From: Ceratothoa steindachneri
Lineage: Eukaryota > Arthropoda > Malacostraca > Isopoda > Cymothoidae
Length of the DNA: 64,000 nt
Direction: 5' to 3'
NCBI GenBank assembly: GCA_963969495.1
Contig: OZ018329.1
Span: forward strand, 69,242,160 to 69,306,159
This document shows, piece after piece, positions 1 through 10,710 of the stretch; the stretch's first letter is position 1, and every line of letters starts with the position of its first letter. The notes under the pieces were generated by a model that saw only the letters and a list, made by a program, of their open reading frames with translations, was not told where the DNA came from and did not search any database. Position numbers and translations under genes: made by a program.

Positions 1-1690
1 TTATATTGGAGTTAAATACTAGTAGGTCATCTGGCCCAGACAACATTCATACTAGGTTACTCAAAGAAGGTGTAGATAGTATTGCAGTAGCTCTTGAGAA
101 GATATATACTAGATCACTAGAGTTTGGAGAAATACCTAATGATTGGAAATTAGCGAATGTAGTGCCAATTTTTTTAAAAGGGAAGTAAAGAGGACCCAAA
201 TAACTTTAGGCCGGTAAGCTTAACTTCTCTCATTTGTAAAACTCTTGAGAAGATAGTTAAGAAGGGGATTTTGACCATCTAGAGAGTGGAAATTTAATAA
301 ATGATGCTCAGTATGGGTTTAAGAGAGGTAGGTCGTGTTTAAAAGATTTACTGGATTTTATGGATTATGTAACTACAAAATAATATAAGGGAGAGAATGT
401 TGATCTAATTTACTTAGATTTTAGCAAAGCTTTTGATAAGATTCAACATAGGAGACTAGTTCACAAATCAAAAATGCTGGGATATGTGGTAAAGTTTTTA
501 ATTGGATAGCTGAATGGAATGAGGTCACAGTGGAGGGACGTTATCAGTGGCGTACCTCAGAGATCCGTTCTAGGCCCTTTATTATTCATAATTTATATAA
601 ATGATCTTGGGGAAGCTGTAAATAGCAGTGTCAATTTTTGATGATGACACTAAATTGGAAGCTATAGTCAAAGAAGTTGAGGATAGCTTTTAAGGGCCAA
701 GTGACTTAAACAAGTTATTATCTTGAGCTCAGAAGTGGCAGATGATTTTTAACCTTAAAAAGTGCAAAGTTATTAACATGAGAAGTAAAAATAGGGAATT
801 TAGCTATAAAATGAATGGGCATTTGCTGAATTCAGTTAAGGATGAGAAGGACTTAGGCCTAGTATAGATACGAGTGGGTCACTGAAGTTTTCAAAGCAGT
901 GTATTGAAGCAAAAATAGAGCAAATAGGGTGCTAGGATACATTAACAGAAATGTTAGCTACAACTCGTATGTCAGCCCAGATTTAGAGTACTGTATACAA
1001 GCATGGTCGCCACATTTTAGACATGACATCAACCTGCTAAACTGAGTACAAAGGAAGGCAACATAAATAATACCTTCCTTGAAGTACCTTCAAGGAAGAT
1101 AGACTGAGGGTATTAAATATGTTCTCATTTAAAATAAGATGTGTGAGGGGAGATATGATTAAGCTTTTTAAAATCTGTTCTGAGATGGATAGGTTAGATC
1201 TTAGCAAGTTATTTGAGTTGGAAGGTAATTATAGGACTAAGGGTTACCACCTAAAAATTAAAAAACAGAGGTGTAGGCTGGATGTTAGAAAATATTTTTT
1301 CACCAATAGAGTGGTAGATTACTAGAATAGTTTGCCATCTGAGACGGTAGACAGTCCACACTTGACACTTGAATGTTTTCAAACGCAGATTATATGATTA
1401 TATGGGGAGAGAGGGTTAACTTTTTTTGGGGGGGAAGGGGGGTTATTCTAGCCTCATTGCTGTGGATGCATTTTTTCTTTATTATATATTATGATTGATT
1501 TGGATTTTGAAGAGTCTTGATGATCATGCTTTTTGTTTTTGACACATTCCTGTGGATGGTCCTAATTGTATATTGTAGATGCATGATCTGACACAATCCT
1601 ATGGATGGGTTGGTTTTAACAGATGCAGATGACCTTTGATAGGCCCGAGTGGCTTTTGTCATCCTTGAAATTATGCTATGTTAACTAAAT
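1..1690 (+). pseudogene. Decayed non-LTR retrotransposon (CR1/Jockey-type LINE), RT to 3' end
   Basis: Translation across several frames gives a reverse transcriptase. SSGPDNIHTRLLKE near the start is followed by the RT motif YLDFSKAFD (about 412-438), then GVPQ..VLGPLLFIIYIND (about 545-605). The catalytic F/YADD box reads FDDD (about 640-655). The C-terminal region is FTNRVVDYWNSLP-like (about 1298-1340), followed by a 3' UTR rich in 'tgtggatg' repeats that ends near 1690. Stops at 186-188 and later, plus several frame changes, make it non-functional. The element enters from outside the window, so its endonuclease and ORF1 are not visible. Known for the family: RT copies the element RNA at a nicked target. 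The clade (CR1, L2 or Jockey) is inferred from the C-terminal tail and is not certain. Confidence 0.8.
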
Positions 1691-2470
1691 ACAAATACCA
1701 CAAACGTAACTAATCAAAGAGAAAAGAGCCTATAATAAATTAATCGCTGTTCTGACGTCACATCAAAGCCTTCAAAGAAAACGGAACAGCAACAAAAGGG
1801 GGTGGATGTAGAAAAAGGCAAGCTATAAAATTCTTTTAGCTACCGATTTATGCAAAAACTCTTTTTATTTCTTTCATAGCCGGCCCGAGGTACGGAATAT
1901 CACTCAAATAAATCAACTGAAACATCCATGCATCTAATTCATTAGCAAAACCCTATGGAAAACAGGAAAATAGCTAAAAAATGCGTCACTAAAGGGAAAA
2001 AGGGTTGCCCATCGCAATGTAAACAAACGTGACTAAGCAAAAAATAGGGAATAACCTCTAAAAAATAAAAAGCCGCGCATAGCGGTGTTCAAATCATTTT
2101 CTACATTAGTTTTTAAATCCCTGGATTTATTTTACTAGCGCAAACCCAGGTTGTAAACAATTAAGTATCCAATTAAATACATATACCACAAACGTGACTA
2201 AGCAAAAATAATGAAAGAACCTATAATAAATTAATCGCCGCTCATAGCGATTGCCAAATATTTTTGAACATTAGTCTAAAAATCCCGGAAATTATTTTAA
2301 CATTCTAAACCCAGCGGGAACACGATTAAATACCCAAATAAAAGAAAAACCAACAACTTGACTAAGCAAAATATATGAACTAACCTTAAAAAATAATAAT
2401 ACCCGCTCATAGTCATTTGAATATAATTTCGAACATTACCCTTCAAATTCCTGCTCTCGGTTTAACCGCC
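1690..2470. repeat. Divergent tandem repeat, period about 162-165 bp
   Basis: A core resembling 'cgtgactaagcaa' recurs at about 1706, 2029, 2194 and 2358. Each is followed by 'aacctataaaaaataa..gccgctcatag' and by an 'aatccc.g..ttattttac..caaacccag' block. The gap from 1706 to 2029 is about two periods. Copies are strongly diverged. The array directly follows the LINE 3' end and runs into the 195-bp repeat next to it. Confidence 0.6.
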
Positions 2471-2534
2471 CAAACACAGGGGTGGGGGCTTCCATACTTA
2501 AAAAAAGAAAAAAGGCTGATGATCCGTTTTTTTC

Positions 2535-2930
2535 CTTTAGTCTATTTATATAGGAATTGCTCTAGATACACAGGATTAAAGCTATTTTAATTGTGTTTTC
2601 GATGCGGGCTTCGATATTTTTAGCTACGTTAGGTAGAAAATTTTCTAGGTTTTCCCCAAACAGTTAAGTTCAACTTCGTTTCGCCAAATTCGGTCTATTT
2701 CTTTCAATTTTTAAGGTCATGACGTCACATCAGAACCTATTTCTATATGAATTTCTCTAAATTCACACGACTAAAGTAATATTAATTGGGTTTTCGATGC
2801 GGGATTCGATATTTTCTTTTAAAGTAGTTGATATTTGTTTCTTTTATGTTTTGCCAATTAAAATCTATCCCTCTCATGTTTCAATGTTTTGACGTCATAT
2901 TTTAGCCTATTCATAAACATCATAACTATT
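2535..2930. repeat. Tandem repeat, period about 195 bp (two copies and a partial third)
   Basis: 'ttttcgatgcggg.ttcgatatttt' occurs at about 2596 and again at about 2791. Each is followed by a 'ttgccaa.t..ggtctat' block and then 'tgacgtcacatcagaacctat' or 'tgacgtcatattttagcctat'. A similar 'tgacgtcacatcaaagcc' occurs at about 1754. It lies between the 165-bp array and the palindromic end described at 2870-3095, so all three may be parts of one element. Confidence 0.6.
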
Positions 2931-3095
2931 AGGCTGATTCTAACTGAATTGAAAACACTTATGTTGTTTCGATCATAGAATTTACAAGCTCCTCCCAAGA
3001 TTAGTCCGTGAATTATTGAAATTTTTGAAGGTCGAAATGTCATAAATCAGAATAAGTGAGAGCACACGACCTTTTGGTCAGCAGACCTTGTTAAT
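2870..3095 (-). mobile_element. Palindrome-containing end of a dispersed repeat family (copy 1)
   Basis: Read on the minus strand from about 3092, this matches the segment starting at about 58207. Shared features are a GGTC..GACCAAAAGGTC palindromic cluster, 'cgtgtgctctcacttattctgatt.atgac', 'cgaccttcaaaa.ttt.aataatt', and a 'gttagaatcagcctaatagttatgatgtt' block. The order is the same in both places, so this is a repeat family and not chance. The inner side runs into the tandem arrays at 2470-2930. Confidence 0.65.
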
Positions 3096-3905
3096 ATAAA
3101 ATTTACATTTATTCAGTAGTTTTCATCATTCGGCTTTGATGGAATATAGGATTTGCTATCCTTTTACACCTCCTTCATATCAGAGTAATCTTTACCATTC
3201 AAGGATAACCACTTGGAAAATAGGTGAGCGGATATGGAGAATGAAAAAAAATCTCAACTTAAGGTAATATTTTTTTATTGGGTCAAACTTGCCACGTCTG
3301 GCTGTGAATTATCATGAAGGAGAGGACACCCCATCTTTCGGTGGACCATTAAAAGACTTCTTGTTCAAGTTTTATTGAAAGTTACTATTCTTGAATATAA
3401 ATCGCTGCAGTAGCTGCTTGCTTATTACTAAGAAGCTCATAATGAATAAGTCCTTGGAATTCCATCAATTGCATAAATTCCTTAACAATTTTTTCCAGAA
3501 ATAGCTGACGGGCATTTAGAATAAATAGAAATCAAGCAATATTTACATGTAAAGTTGTTACTCTTTTAAAAACATTAATATATTTTTAAAATAATAATTA
3601 TGCCTTTTTCTCTGAAATCAAAATGATAACACTGTCTAACAAAATTTAACTTTTTGTCGACTACAAAGATTAGAATAACATTTTTTTAATGTAGTTTTAT
3701 GGATAGATTTAAAAAATGGAAGTCATTTTTATCGAAATGACTCCAGTTTTTTGTAAGTTGCCAATTACTATTTTTGTCAAATTTTGAAGATTTTAATGAA
3801 TTTCATTCTTTTATTTCTTATTTTCAGGTTATTTAACTAAATAAATCTTTTTAAAAAAGCAACAATTTTAATTAAAATGCAAAGAGGACAGTATAAAAAA
3901 GCCCA
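3096..3905. other. No gene seen
   Basis: AT-rich sequence with no long open frame, RNA-like fold or recognisable transposon protein in either strand. Confidence 0.5.
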
Positions 3906-4670
3906 GATAAATTCTGCTACATATGTGGTTCAGTAACATTTAAAAAAATCAAAGAAAAATTTCTTGTCTAGTGAAAAAACTATATAATTTGTATTTCGGA
4001 TGTAAAATTGGCTACCAAGATAAACCATGGGCACCACATATCTGTTGCGCGACATGATTTAATTCTTTATCAAAATGGTCTAAAGGAAAAATAAGAAAAC
4101 CTTCAATTTGTTGTTTCAATGGTATGGCGAGAGACCCAAGATCATGCCACTGACTGCTATTTCTGTTTGGTAGACATACAAAGTAAGTAATTGTTTATTG
4201 TCTACTGTACTTATATTTTGAAGTAGTATACTGTAATATTATTTTTTTTAAATGTAAAGTTAATTAAGTTTAGAACCACTTTATGTACATAACTTTAAAT
4301 TTTAGGCATATAATTTCCATACTTTTAGGAAAAACAACGAAATACGACTTAGCAGTGGTATATCCCAACCTTAGATCTGCTATTCGGCTTATACCTCACT
4401 CAAAAGACATTCAAGTACCTGAACCACCTGCAGAAATTGTTTTGTCTAACTCTGATGGATTAATCAGATATGGAATCATGTGAACCAGAAACTGAAATCT
4501 ATGTCCCTGAAACTGTTGATTCTACTTCAAAACCTTTCTCACAACGTGATCTAGATGATTTTGTGAGATATCTAAACTTAAAAAAGCAACATAGTTGCTT
4601 TGGCAGAGTGATGATGGGATGTAGACTGAATTTTATTATACTTCATGTCGTTGGAGTCAAGAAGAAGTAA
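3906..4670 (+). pseudogene. Broken copy of a dispersed arthropod transposon-associated ORF
   Basis: One frame from 3906 to about 4183 reads FCYICGSVTFKK, then KINHGHHISVARHD, then VSMVWRETQDHATDCYFC, interrupted by stops at 3966-3971 and about 4097. The CxxC and DCYFC pairs suggest a zinc-binding fold. A possible donor 'gtaagt' follows at about 4181 and an acceptor-like 'ttttag' lies near 4305. Then KTTKYDLAVVYPNLRSAIR and PHSKDIQVPEPP follow, and in a shifted frame FSQRDLDDFVRYLNLKKQ. I recognise this order from a multi-copy uncharacterised ORF common in arthropod genomes. Its function is unknown. The copy ends abruptly near 4670. Recognition is from memory and was not searched. Confidence 0.55.
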
Positions 4671-4884
4671 TTGCTTGGATGATGTACCTAGTGTCGCAAA
4701 CTCTAACCCTGGACCTAGGTTAGGGAAAGATTTTAAAGTTTATTATTTTTTGCTTAATATAGCGTGCCTCAATAAGACATCCCTGATTTAGATCGGCAAT
4801 CAAAAGACAAGAAGCAGGATACAGAAAAGTAATTATATTCCGGAAACGTACATCTTATTCCATTACATCTCATTAAAAAATAAC

Positions 4885-5830
4885 ATCAGTTAAACGTCGG
4901 CCGTGAATGTCGATGCAGTATTAAAGACTTTCTAGGAAATTTTCCATTGATCTGCAGACCACATCGCGTCGAATTGCGGCGATTTCCTGCGTTATTGCTG
5001 TCCTGAATTCTTGCAAATTTCTCTGCCGGTGTTGATACACTCGTGAATCCAGGTGACCTCAGAATAAAATCACAAGGCGAAAAATCCGGCAAACATGGGG
5101 GGGGGTTGGGGCGCCCAATATAACCCCGTGTAAAGAAAAGATGAGCCGGAAACAATTCTCAGAGAATTTCAAGTGAAGGTCGAGATGGATGCAATGTAGC
5201 ACCATCTTACTGGAACTATAAATCTTCCAGATCATTATCGTTGAGTAACTCGTTGACATTTGGATAACCGTAAACCCTTCCTCTTAAAAAAATAAGGACC
5301 CTACACACCGATCTTACCCACGGCACATTAAACAGTAATTTTTGGACTGTAGATTTGTTGCCGGTGGAGTTTCTGAGGGTTAGTGTTATAACAATACCTA
5401 AATTTCTGTTTGTTGACCATTCAACACCTTTGGAGAATGTTCCCACACAAAGTTGTACGGGTTTCATAATTCCCCTCACTCAACTCTTGCGCGACCTTAA
5501 TTTGTAGAGATGCAAATTAATCACGTGTGTAAAATTCTGCAGTCACTTCGATCAAATACGTGTAGGGCAGCCTTGTGTTTCCTTGCAGAATACCTAGGAG
5601 ACTGCTGCATCAAAGTTCTCCCAGCTGCTAAATTTTCCGGCTCTGTTGCGGCCCTAGGTCAGCTAAGACTTTTCCTTTTAAAGCTGGCCCTGTTTGACTA
5701 AAATTCGAAACCCAACGACTTCTTTTTCCACCCAAGATGGGATAATGACGCCCAGGTACAAAGCGTATATAGAAGGCACGCTGCGTCGTTATCACGGATG
5801 AACCATTCCTGAAATACTCATTGATAACTA
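4885..5830 (-). pseudogene. Decayed IS630/Tc1-mariner superfamily transposase
   Basis: Reading the minus strand from about 5830 gives an N-terminal helix-turn-helix-like stretch (VITTQRAFYIRF, KRSRWVSNFSQTGPALKGK). Next comes INLHLQIKVAQELSEGNYET, then FRYC..NPQKLHRQQIYSPK before the catalytic core. The core has a DGATLHP box (about 5200, the usual second-Asp 'QDGAPPH' site) and LPDFSPCDFIL (about 5060-5100, the usual 'SPDLTPCDFFLW' site). A C-terminal R..N...RIQDSNNA stretch follows. Frameshifts and stops are frequent, so several frames must be combined. No inverted terminal repeats were found. It is inactive; the superfamily call is firm and the subfamily is not. Confidence 0.65.
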
Positions 5831-6420
5831 GAGTGTCGATGTTTAGTGAGTGAGTAATCCCAGTCCCACTTCCTGGACATATATTTTATTACCGCACAGA
5901 GCTGAAACGTATCCCATACACATACTTTAGCCACTTCCAGTGAATAATATAACCCCAGTGCGTACCTTTTTGATCAAAACTAAGATGATGATCCCCTGAG
6001 TGTGTCCCCACTCAGTAAAAGCCAACCATGGGTGGATCGATGTAATATTGAGATTTAAGCCGAGTGGATTGCTCAATAATTGCCAAAGGATCGCCTAACA
6101 TAGTTAAACACACAGATACAAAAATAATCTTTAATGTACATGAATTTGAAATAAGCAACAGCGTAAAAAAATAGAATTAATCTTGCACTGAATAAATAAG
6201 TCTACAGAAATGTCGTGGTGATTACTCGAAAATTACTCACTGGGATGCTTGCGTCTTAATGACACCCGAAAGCATGAATGGAATAGTATTATTGAATTAA
6301 ACACTGAATTAAATAAGCACTTCTAATACTCGAGGTTACGGGCTCGGGATGGGATTCTAGTTCACAAATTAACTGGTGAAGTTAGGTGAGGGGATAATTA
6401 AATTAACGATACCTTTGAAT
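5831..6420. other. No gene seen
   Basis: Mixed-composition sequence without a recognised gene or element. It may include non-coding flanks of the transposase remnant upstream. Confidence 0.4.
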
Positions 6421-7290
6421 TCGTAAGTATTTTTGAAGGGGACGGTGAAGATCTTCTTCTGGTGACGATGATCGCACCTAGTCCGACCGTCCGAGGTTAC
6501 CGAATGAGAAGGTAATCCTAGATCGGTGATATACTGATCCTATGCCGGATCACGAAGGTGAGCCAAACGGTGACTCAAATCGGACTTCTTCCTCGAAGTA
6601 CCTGTCCGATTATTCGGCTCCTGGAGTGGGTAGCCAAAACCGATTACCTAGCTACGTCTTGGGTAATCCGCAGAGGGAGGTTCTGTGTAACCTCAGACTC
6701 TGAATGGGAGGAGGGGGGGAAAGCCTGCGAGAAGTTTAGCACCTACAAGTAACGTGACGGCAACAACCAATTCCTCGAGAAGTTCCTTCCTTCCAGCGGG
6801 CGAACAGTTTCCTATGTGGATCAAGTTTCACACACTCCAAGAGCTTCTGCCAGAATCCAATGAGAAGTTTTCCTTTTATTTCCTTCGTGAGCAGAAATCG
6901 AGAGAGAGAGAATCGAATTCTCGTAAAATCCGTATCGTCGCGCGAAAGACCTTTTTTCATCTTTGTGCAGACAGTATGTCTTTCACGCCTTCGAGCCATC
7001 TCGGAGTTTACGGTGACGCGAAAAAGGGCGACAGAGAATTCGAGGCGAGAGGTGCATTTAGAGATACGAGATGGCACGCCGCTTGTGTCGGAGTATTTCT
7101 GCGTACATTTATGTACGCGGTATTTAGTCTTCTACATAGAGCATGGTGATTTAGACTCCACACCATGTTGGTAACTAAAATTGCATGATACCATGGACCT
7201 AATGCAACCACGCCAACTTCTGTTTCTCCCCCCAAAGCCGAGAAATGCCCTTTCCAAATCGAGGAGGCTTAAGTGCCGCTCCCTGTTTGC
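6420..7290. other. GC-richer block of unknown nature
   Basis: This block is clearly richer in G and C, with many CpG-containing words (gtatcgtcgcgcgaaag, gacgcgaaaaagggcg), than the AT-rich DNA on both sides. Open frames occur on both strands (for example 6754-7149, plus, 131 codons), but none resembles a known protein. Overlapping open frames on both strands are typical of GC-rich non-coding DNA. Possible explanations are an LTR or untranslated part of a retroelement, or a CpG-containing regulatory region. None is shown. Confidence 0.35.
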
Positions 7291-8960
7291 ATTTTCAATT
7301 TTTTAGTTATCGTCAGGTTTTGATGACAATTTTTATATTAAAACTATTGAGAGACAATGAATAAATTTATAAAGATATATTAATTGTTTAGAACATGGGT
7401 ATTAGGAACCATATCCGCGAGATCACGTAAGCTTGTAATGTGAGTTGATTGTATTCGGTGAGTTATTTGAAATAGACTAAATGGAGTTTAGTATGAAAAT
7501 ATCCCGAGCGGTTTCTCCTATTTAATTGTTAAATAACTAACTTACATTTTTCTCTAGATAAACATGGTTATTTCGTTCACTGTCAAGGTGTTCTTATTTA
7601 TCAATAAAATGTCTACAATCGATACATGCGTTATTTTGTTTTGTTTGTGTTCACGATTGAGAAGAGTGAGCAAACGTGGTCTTTAGTCTCAAAAGTTTGT
7701 GTACACTTGGTTTAAAATATGTAATCAGCACTCTAATTGCTCTCCAGCGTAATTTCCTTCTTCTCCTCATTTACTATTCTTTCCTCTGCCATCGGGATTC
7801 GCTAGCTCTCCTAAGTAAATGTGTACCTCTACAGATTAGAGGTCGATCGATTTTAATTATGCCAACTTAGTGCGTATGAAAAAGTAATTTTCCGTCTGAG
7901 AGTAAAAATGGTTAGTAAAAAAAATTGTAATTTTTATATCAATAATTTTTCAGACATATAAATGGGGATAGTTAGTAATAAATATTATGCAGGCAACTAT
8001 AACAACATCGTATTTAAGTAGGAAGTTTAAAAGGGTTAACATTCACACTTTATTGTAGGTCAAAATATTTTAAGCCTGCAGATAGGTTGGTTAACCTACG
8101 ATAGAAATGTGGCAGAAAGGACTTAAAAAAAAATAAAAGAGGGGTGAAATATATATTTCTAGCCATGAAAAATTGGAATGCACGTCGTAGCATAAAATGA
8201 TAGGGTAGAAAAGCCAGGCAATTTCGCAATGTAATCACGTGTAAAGGGCACTGGTGCATATAGTGATTGGTTGTTTGATACTATAAAAGTGAATTTTTCC
8301 GAGCTGTCCTTTTTTCCCAAGTATCATGGTCTATTTCACTCATTTAGTACCAGGTCAGCCTGACTACAAGCAAGATGGGTTCCTCAGACATTCATATTTA
8401 ATTTCGTCTTCATTATAGCTAAACTTTCCATTAGCTAATCAAAATATGAAGTAATAAAGGTCTTGACCAGTGCCTTTCCCACGTGAATCCTGAAAGTATC
8501 CACCCGAGGAACCCATCGGATAATCAATATTCCTTATTACTGGCGTAGATTTTACACTCACAATAAGTTGACTTCGGCCAATTTATGGGCTAAAGGAAAC
8601 ACTAATAGTCACAGAATATTTAATTTCAACTTAAACAAACGAATGACTACTGGAAATATTTGTATGGATGTTTTCTACATACTGCAATTATAAATATGCA
8701 AATTAATTGGGTAACTAGGTAAAAAAAAAATTTTTTCTAGCCACTGTAAGGAAACCTCTTAAATATTCGAAGCAATATTCTGTATGTAGTGAACATAACA
8801 ATATGCTAATTATTTAATAAAATTCAATATTTATTTCAGCACGGGTAAAAAATACTGAGGATGACAGAAATTCGCCAACTCATGAATATTATAAGGGAGT
8901 AACGCTTCCAATGTTTCAACCGTCAGTATAATAATCATTACTTTACTTTACATTAATTAT
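7291..8960. other. No gene seen
   Basis: AT-rich DNA. Short open frames (7676-7870 plus, 8050-8259 minus) have no recognisable motifs. Confidence 0.5.
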
Positions 8961-8969
8961 TGCTTTCAT

Positions 8970-9640
8970 CATCACTACAGTTCGAGATAACAGGTTTCCG
9001 ATTTCCGCAATTTTTTACTTTGAACATATCCATATCCAGCTGTAAGACATGTTCCAATCCGACAACTTGCAAGCCCGGTCACACTTGCATCACATTAATT
9101 CTAACACATCCATTGGAGAAGGCCAATGCATTCATCCAGTGAACTTCTAATTGTCTGTCATCATCAGTATTCGATCCATTCTCCTTATGGTACGGCATAT
9201 GGGGTAAGCCTTAAGGGAACGCTTCCAAATTGTAGCTTGATAGTTTACACGAAAGGCAGCATGAATACGCTGTCTTCGCAGAGGGGATGCTGACTTGACT
9301 CCACATCCCTACGTTTTGTATAGAAGAGTTCGTAGCATAATTTAATGAATTGGTGGTACTGGAGGAAACTGCATACACTTGACAAGTAAACCATTGTAGT
9401 TCATCAAATCGTTCTTTTGTAATCATGGTTTCTTTTTTGAAAAACACCGGTTGTAATAAGATCAATACAGGCTGTTTTAGGAGTTCCCACTCTCTGCCCA
9501 ATTTTGTCGATTGGCAAATAGTTGGTTCTTGTTTTTATCAATTGTACCACTAGAAAGATGTCATTTTGTCCCAACATAGATATACTAGCCAGCAATACCA
9601 TTATTTCGATGGGATGTGCCCCTGCTACTAACTCTCTCTT
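8970..9640 (-). pseudogene. C-terminal part of a dispersed transposon-type ORF, decayed
   Basis: On the minus strand the reading gives FDELQWFTCQVYAVSS, a KRRDVESSQHPLCEDS block, then FRVNYQATIWKRSLKAYP. A cysteine-rich tail follows, VLELM.CKCDRACKLSD (about 9035-9090). The order 'cytoplasmic-like block, VNYQ..IWKRSL, Cys-rich end' matches the C-terminus of a multi-copy uncharacterised protein found in many invertebrate genomes. Stops interrupt it and at least two frames are needed. The expected last cysteines are partly replaced, for example by Trp. Function is unknown. It is on the same strand as the fragment at 12490-13250 and may be the other end of the same copy. Confidence 0.5.
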
Positions 9641-9777
9641 CCAAGAGTAGCCAATAAAAGAGGCATAGAGACATTTTGATCCTCTGCCCCAAATTATATT
9701 ATAATATCGTTCATATTTACCCCACGGAAATTGATTAAATTCGTCCCATTAATTTATTTATATATCAATTTTATATA

Positions 9778-10708
9778 CAAGGGGTGGTCAATAAGTTTTG
9801 CAAATCGGATATAAGGAAACGAGATATAAGGAAAAGTGTTTTATTATTTTTCAATATAACTACCCTCGACTTCAATGCACTTGCGCCACTTGTCCCAGAG
9901 ACTTCGAATTTCCGACAACCAGAAATCTCCCGACTGCTGTTCAATCTACTCCTGGACGGCGAGCTGGACATCTTTATCGTCCCCAAACCAGCGTCCACGC
10001 AGTGCAGCCTTGAGCTGGCGGAATAAAAAGTAATCGCTAGGGGCCAGATCTGGACCGTAGGGGGGATGGTTGAGCTCTTCGAATCCGCACTCGCGCAGGG
10101 CAGCTTGTGCAACTCTGGCCTTGTGAACTTTGACGACGTTGAAGTCGATAATGGGGCGTGAGGTTTCTAGGGACCCAACGAGCAGAGACCCTGGTCATGG
10201 CCAAATTGTTGTGGATGATGTTGATAACACTTTCATGTGATATTTCAAGTTCTCGCTCGATTCCTTCGACCTTCACCCGTCAATTTTCGAGGATCATCCT
10301 CTCCACACGGGCCACATTGTCCTCGTTGGTCACCTTTGACGGGCGTCCTGGACGGGGGGCATCTTCAAGGAACTTACGACCATGGCGGAACTCCTTATTT
10401 CAGCGAGCAATGGTTGAATAGGAAGGGACGGTGTCGTTGTACACTGCAACCATGCGTTCATGGATCTCTTTTGCATTCTTGCCTTCCTTGGTCAAAAATT
10501 TGATCATTGCACGGTGCTCAACCTTCCCCATTGGTGAAAAGTTGGGACTGACGATCTGCGATCAGCTACTGCTTCTCAAAGAGACGAGGCAGGACCGTGC
10601 GGTTGCAGGTCCTTACATGTCATAACTTGTCCTAACACCCCCACAAACAGCCATTCCCCTTCCTCTGTTTTGCCCTAACGAATCGCAAAACTTATTGACC
10701 GCCCCTCG
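9778..10708 (-). mobile_element. Internally deleted mariner element with TIRs and TA target sites
   Basis: The ends are inverted repeats: 'GGGGTGGTCAATAAGTTTTGC' at the left matches the reverse complement of 'gcaaaacttattgaccgcccc' at the right, one mismatch. TA dinucleotides flank both ends (9776-9777 and 10709-10710). The length is about 931 bp against about 1.3 kb for intact mariners. The missing part lies inside the transposase. The insertion separates two minus-strand fragments of a different transposon ORF (8970-9640 and 12490-13250). Confidence 0.9.
9844..10531 (-). pseudogene. Mariner transposase, catalytic core deleted
   Basis: The start ATG is at 10531-10529 (MGKVEHRAMIKFLTKEGK). 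A helix-turn-helix DNA-binding region follows (KVEGIERELEISHESVINI) and then WVPRNLTP. There the frame breaks and the sequence jumps to KARVAQAALRECGFEELNHP, then YGPDLAPSDYFLF. It ends at SYIEK with TAA at 9846-9844. The region that normally holds the first two catalytic Asp residues is absent. Only the third-Asp neighbourhood (LAPSDYF) remains. Two in-frame TGA codons stand where Trp is expected (about 10400 and 10284). It therefore cannot cut DNA but still has ends that a related transposase could use. Confidence 0.85.
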
Positions 10709-10710
10709 TA

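Noticed and set aside
4886..5479. Three separate small minus-strand genes
   Set aside because: Together with neighbouring frames they form one frameshifted transposase.
6754..7149. 131-codon plus frame as a gene
   Set aside because: No recognisable domain, and open frames on the other strand and frame overlap it, typical for GC-rich non-coding DNA.
9784..10503. Plus-strand frames in the mariner
   Set aside because: They are antisense to the transposase, which reads in the minus strand with recognisable motifs.
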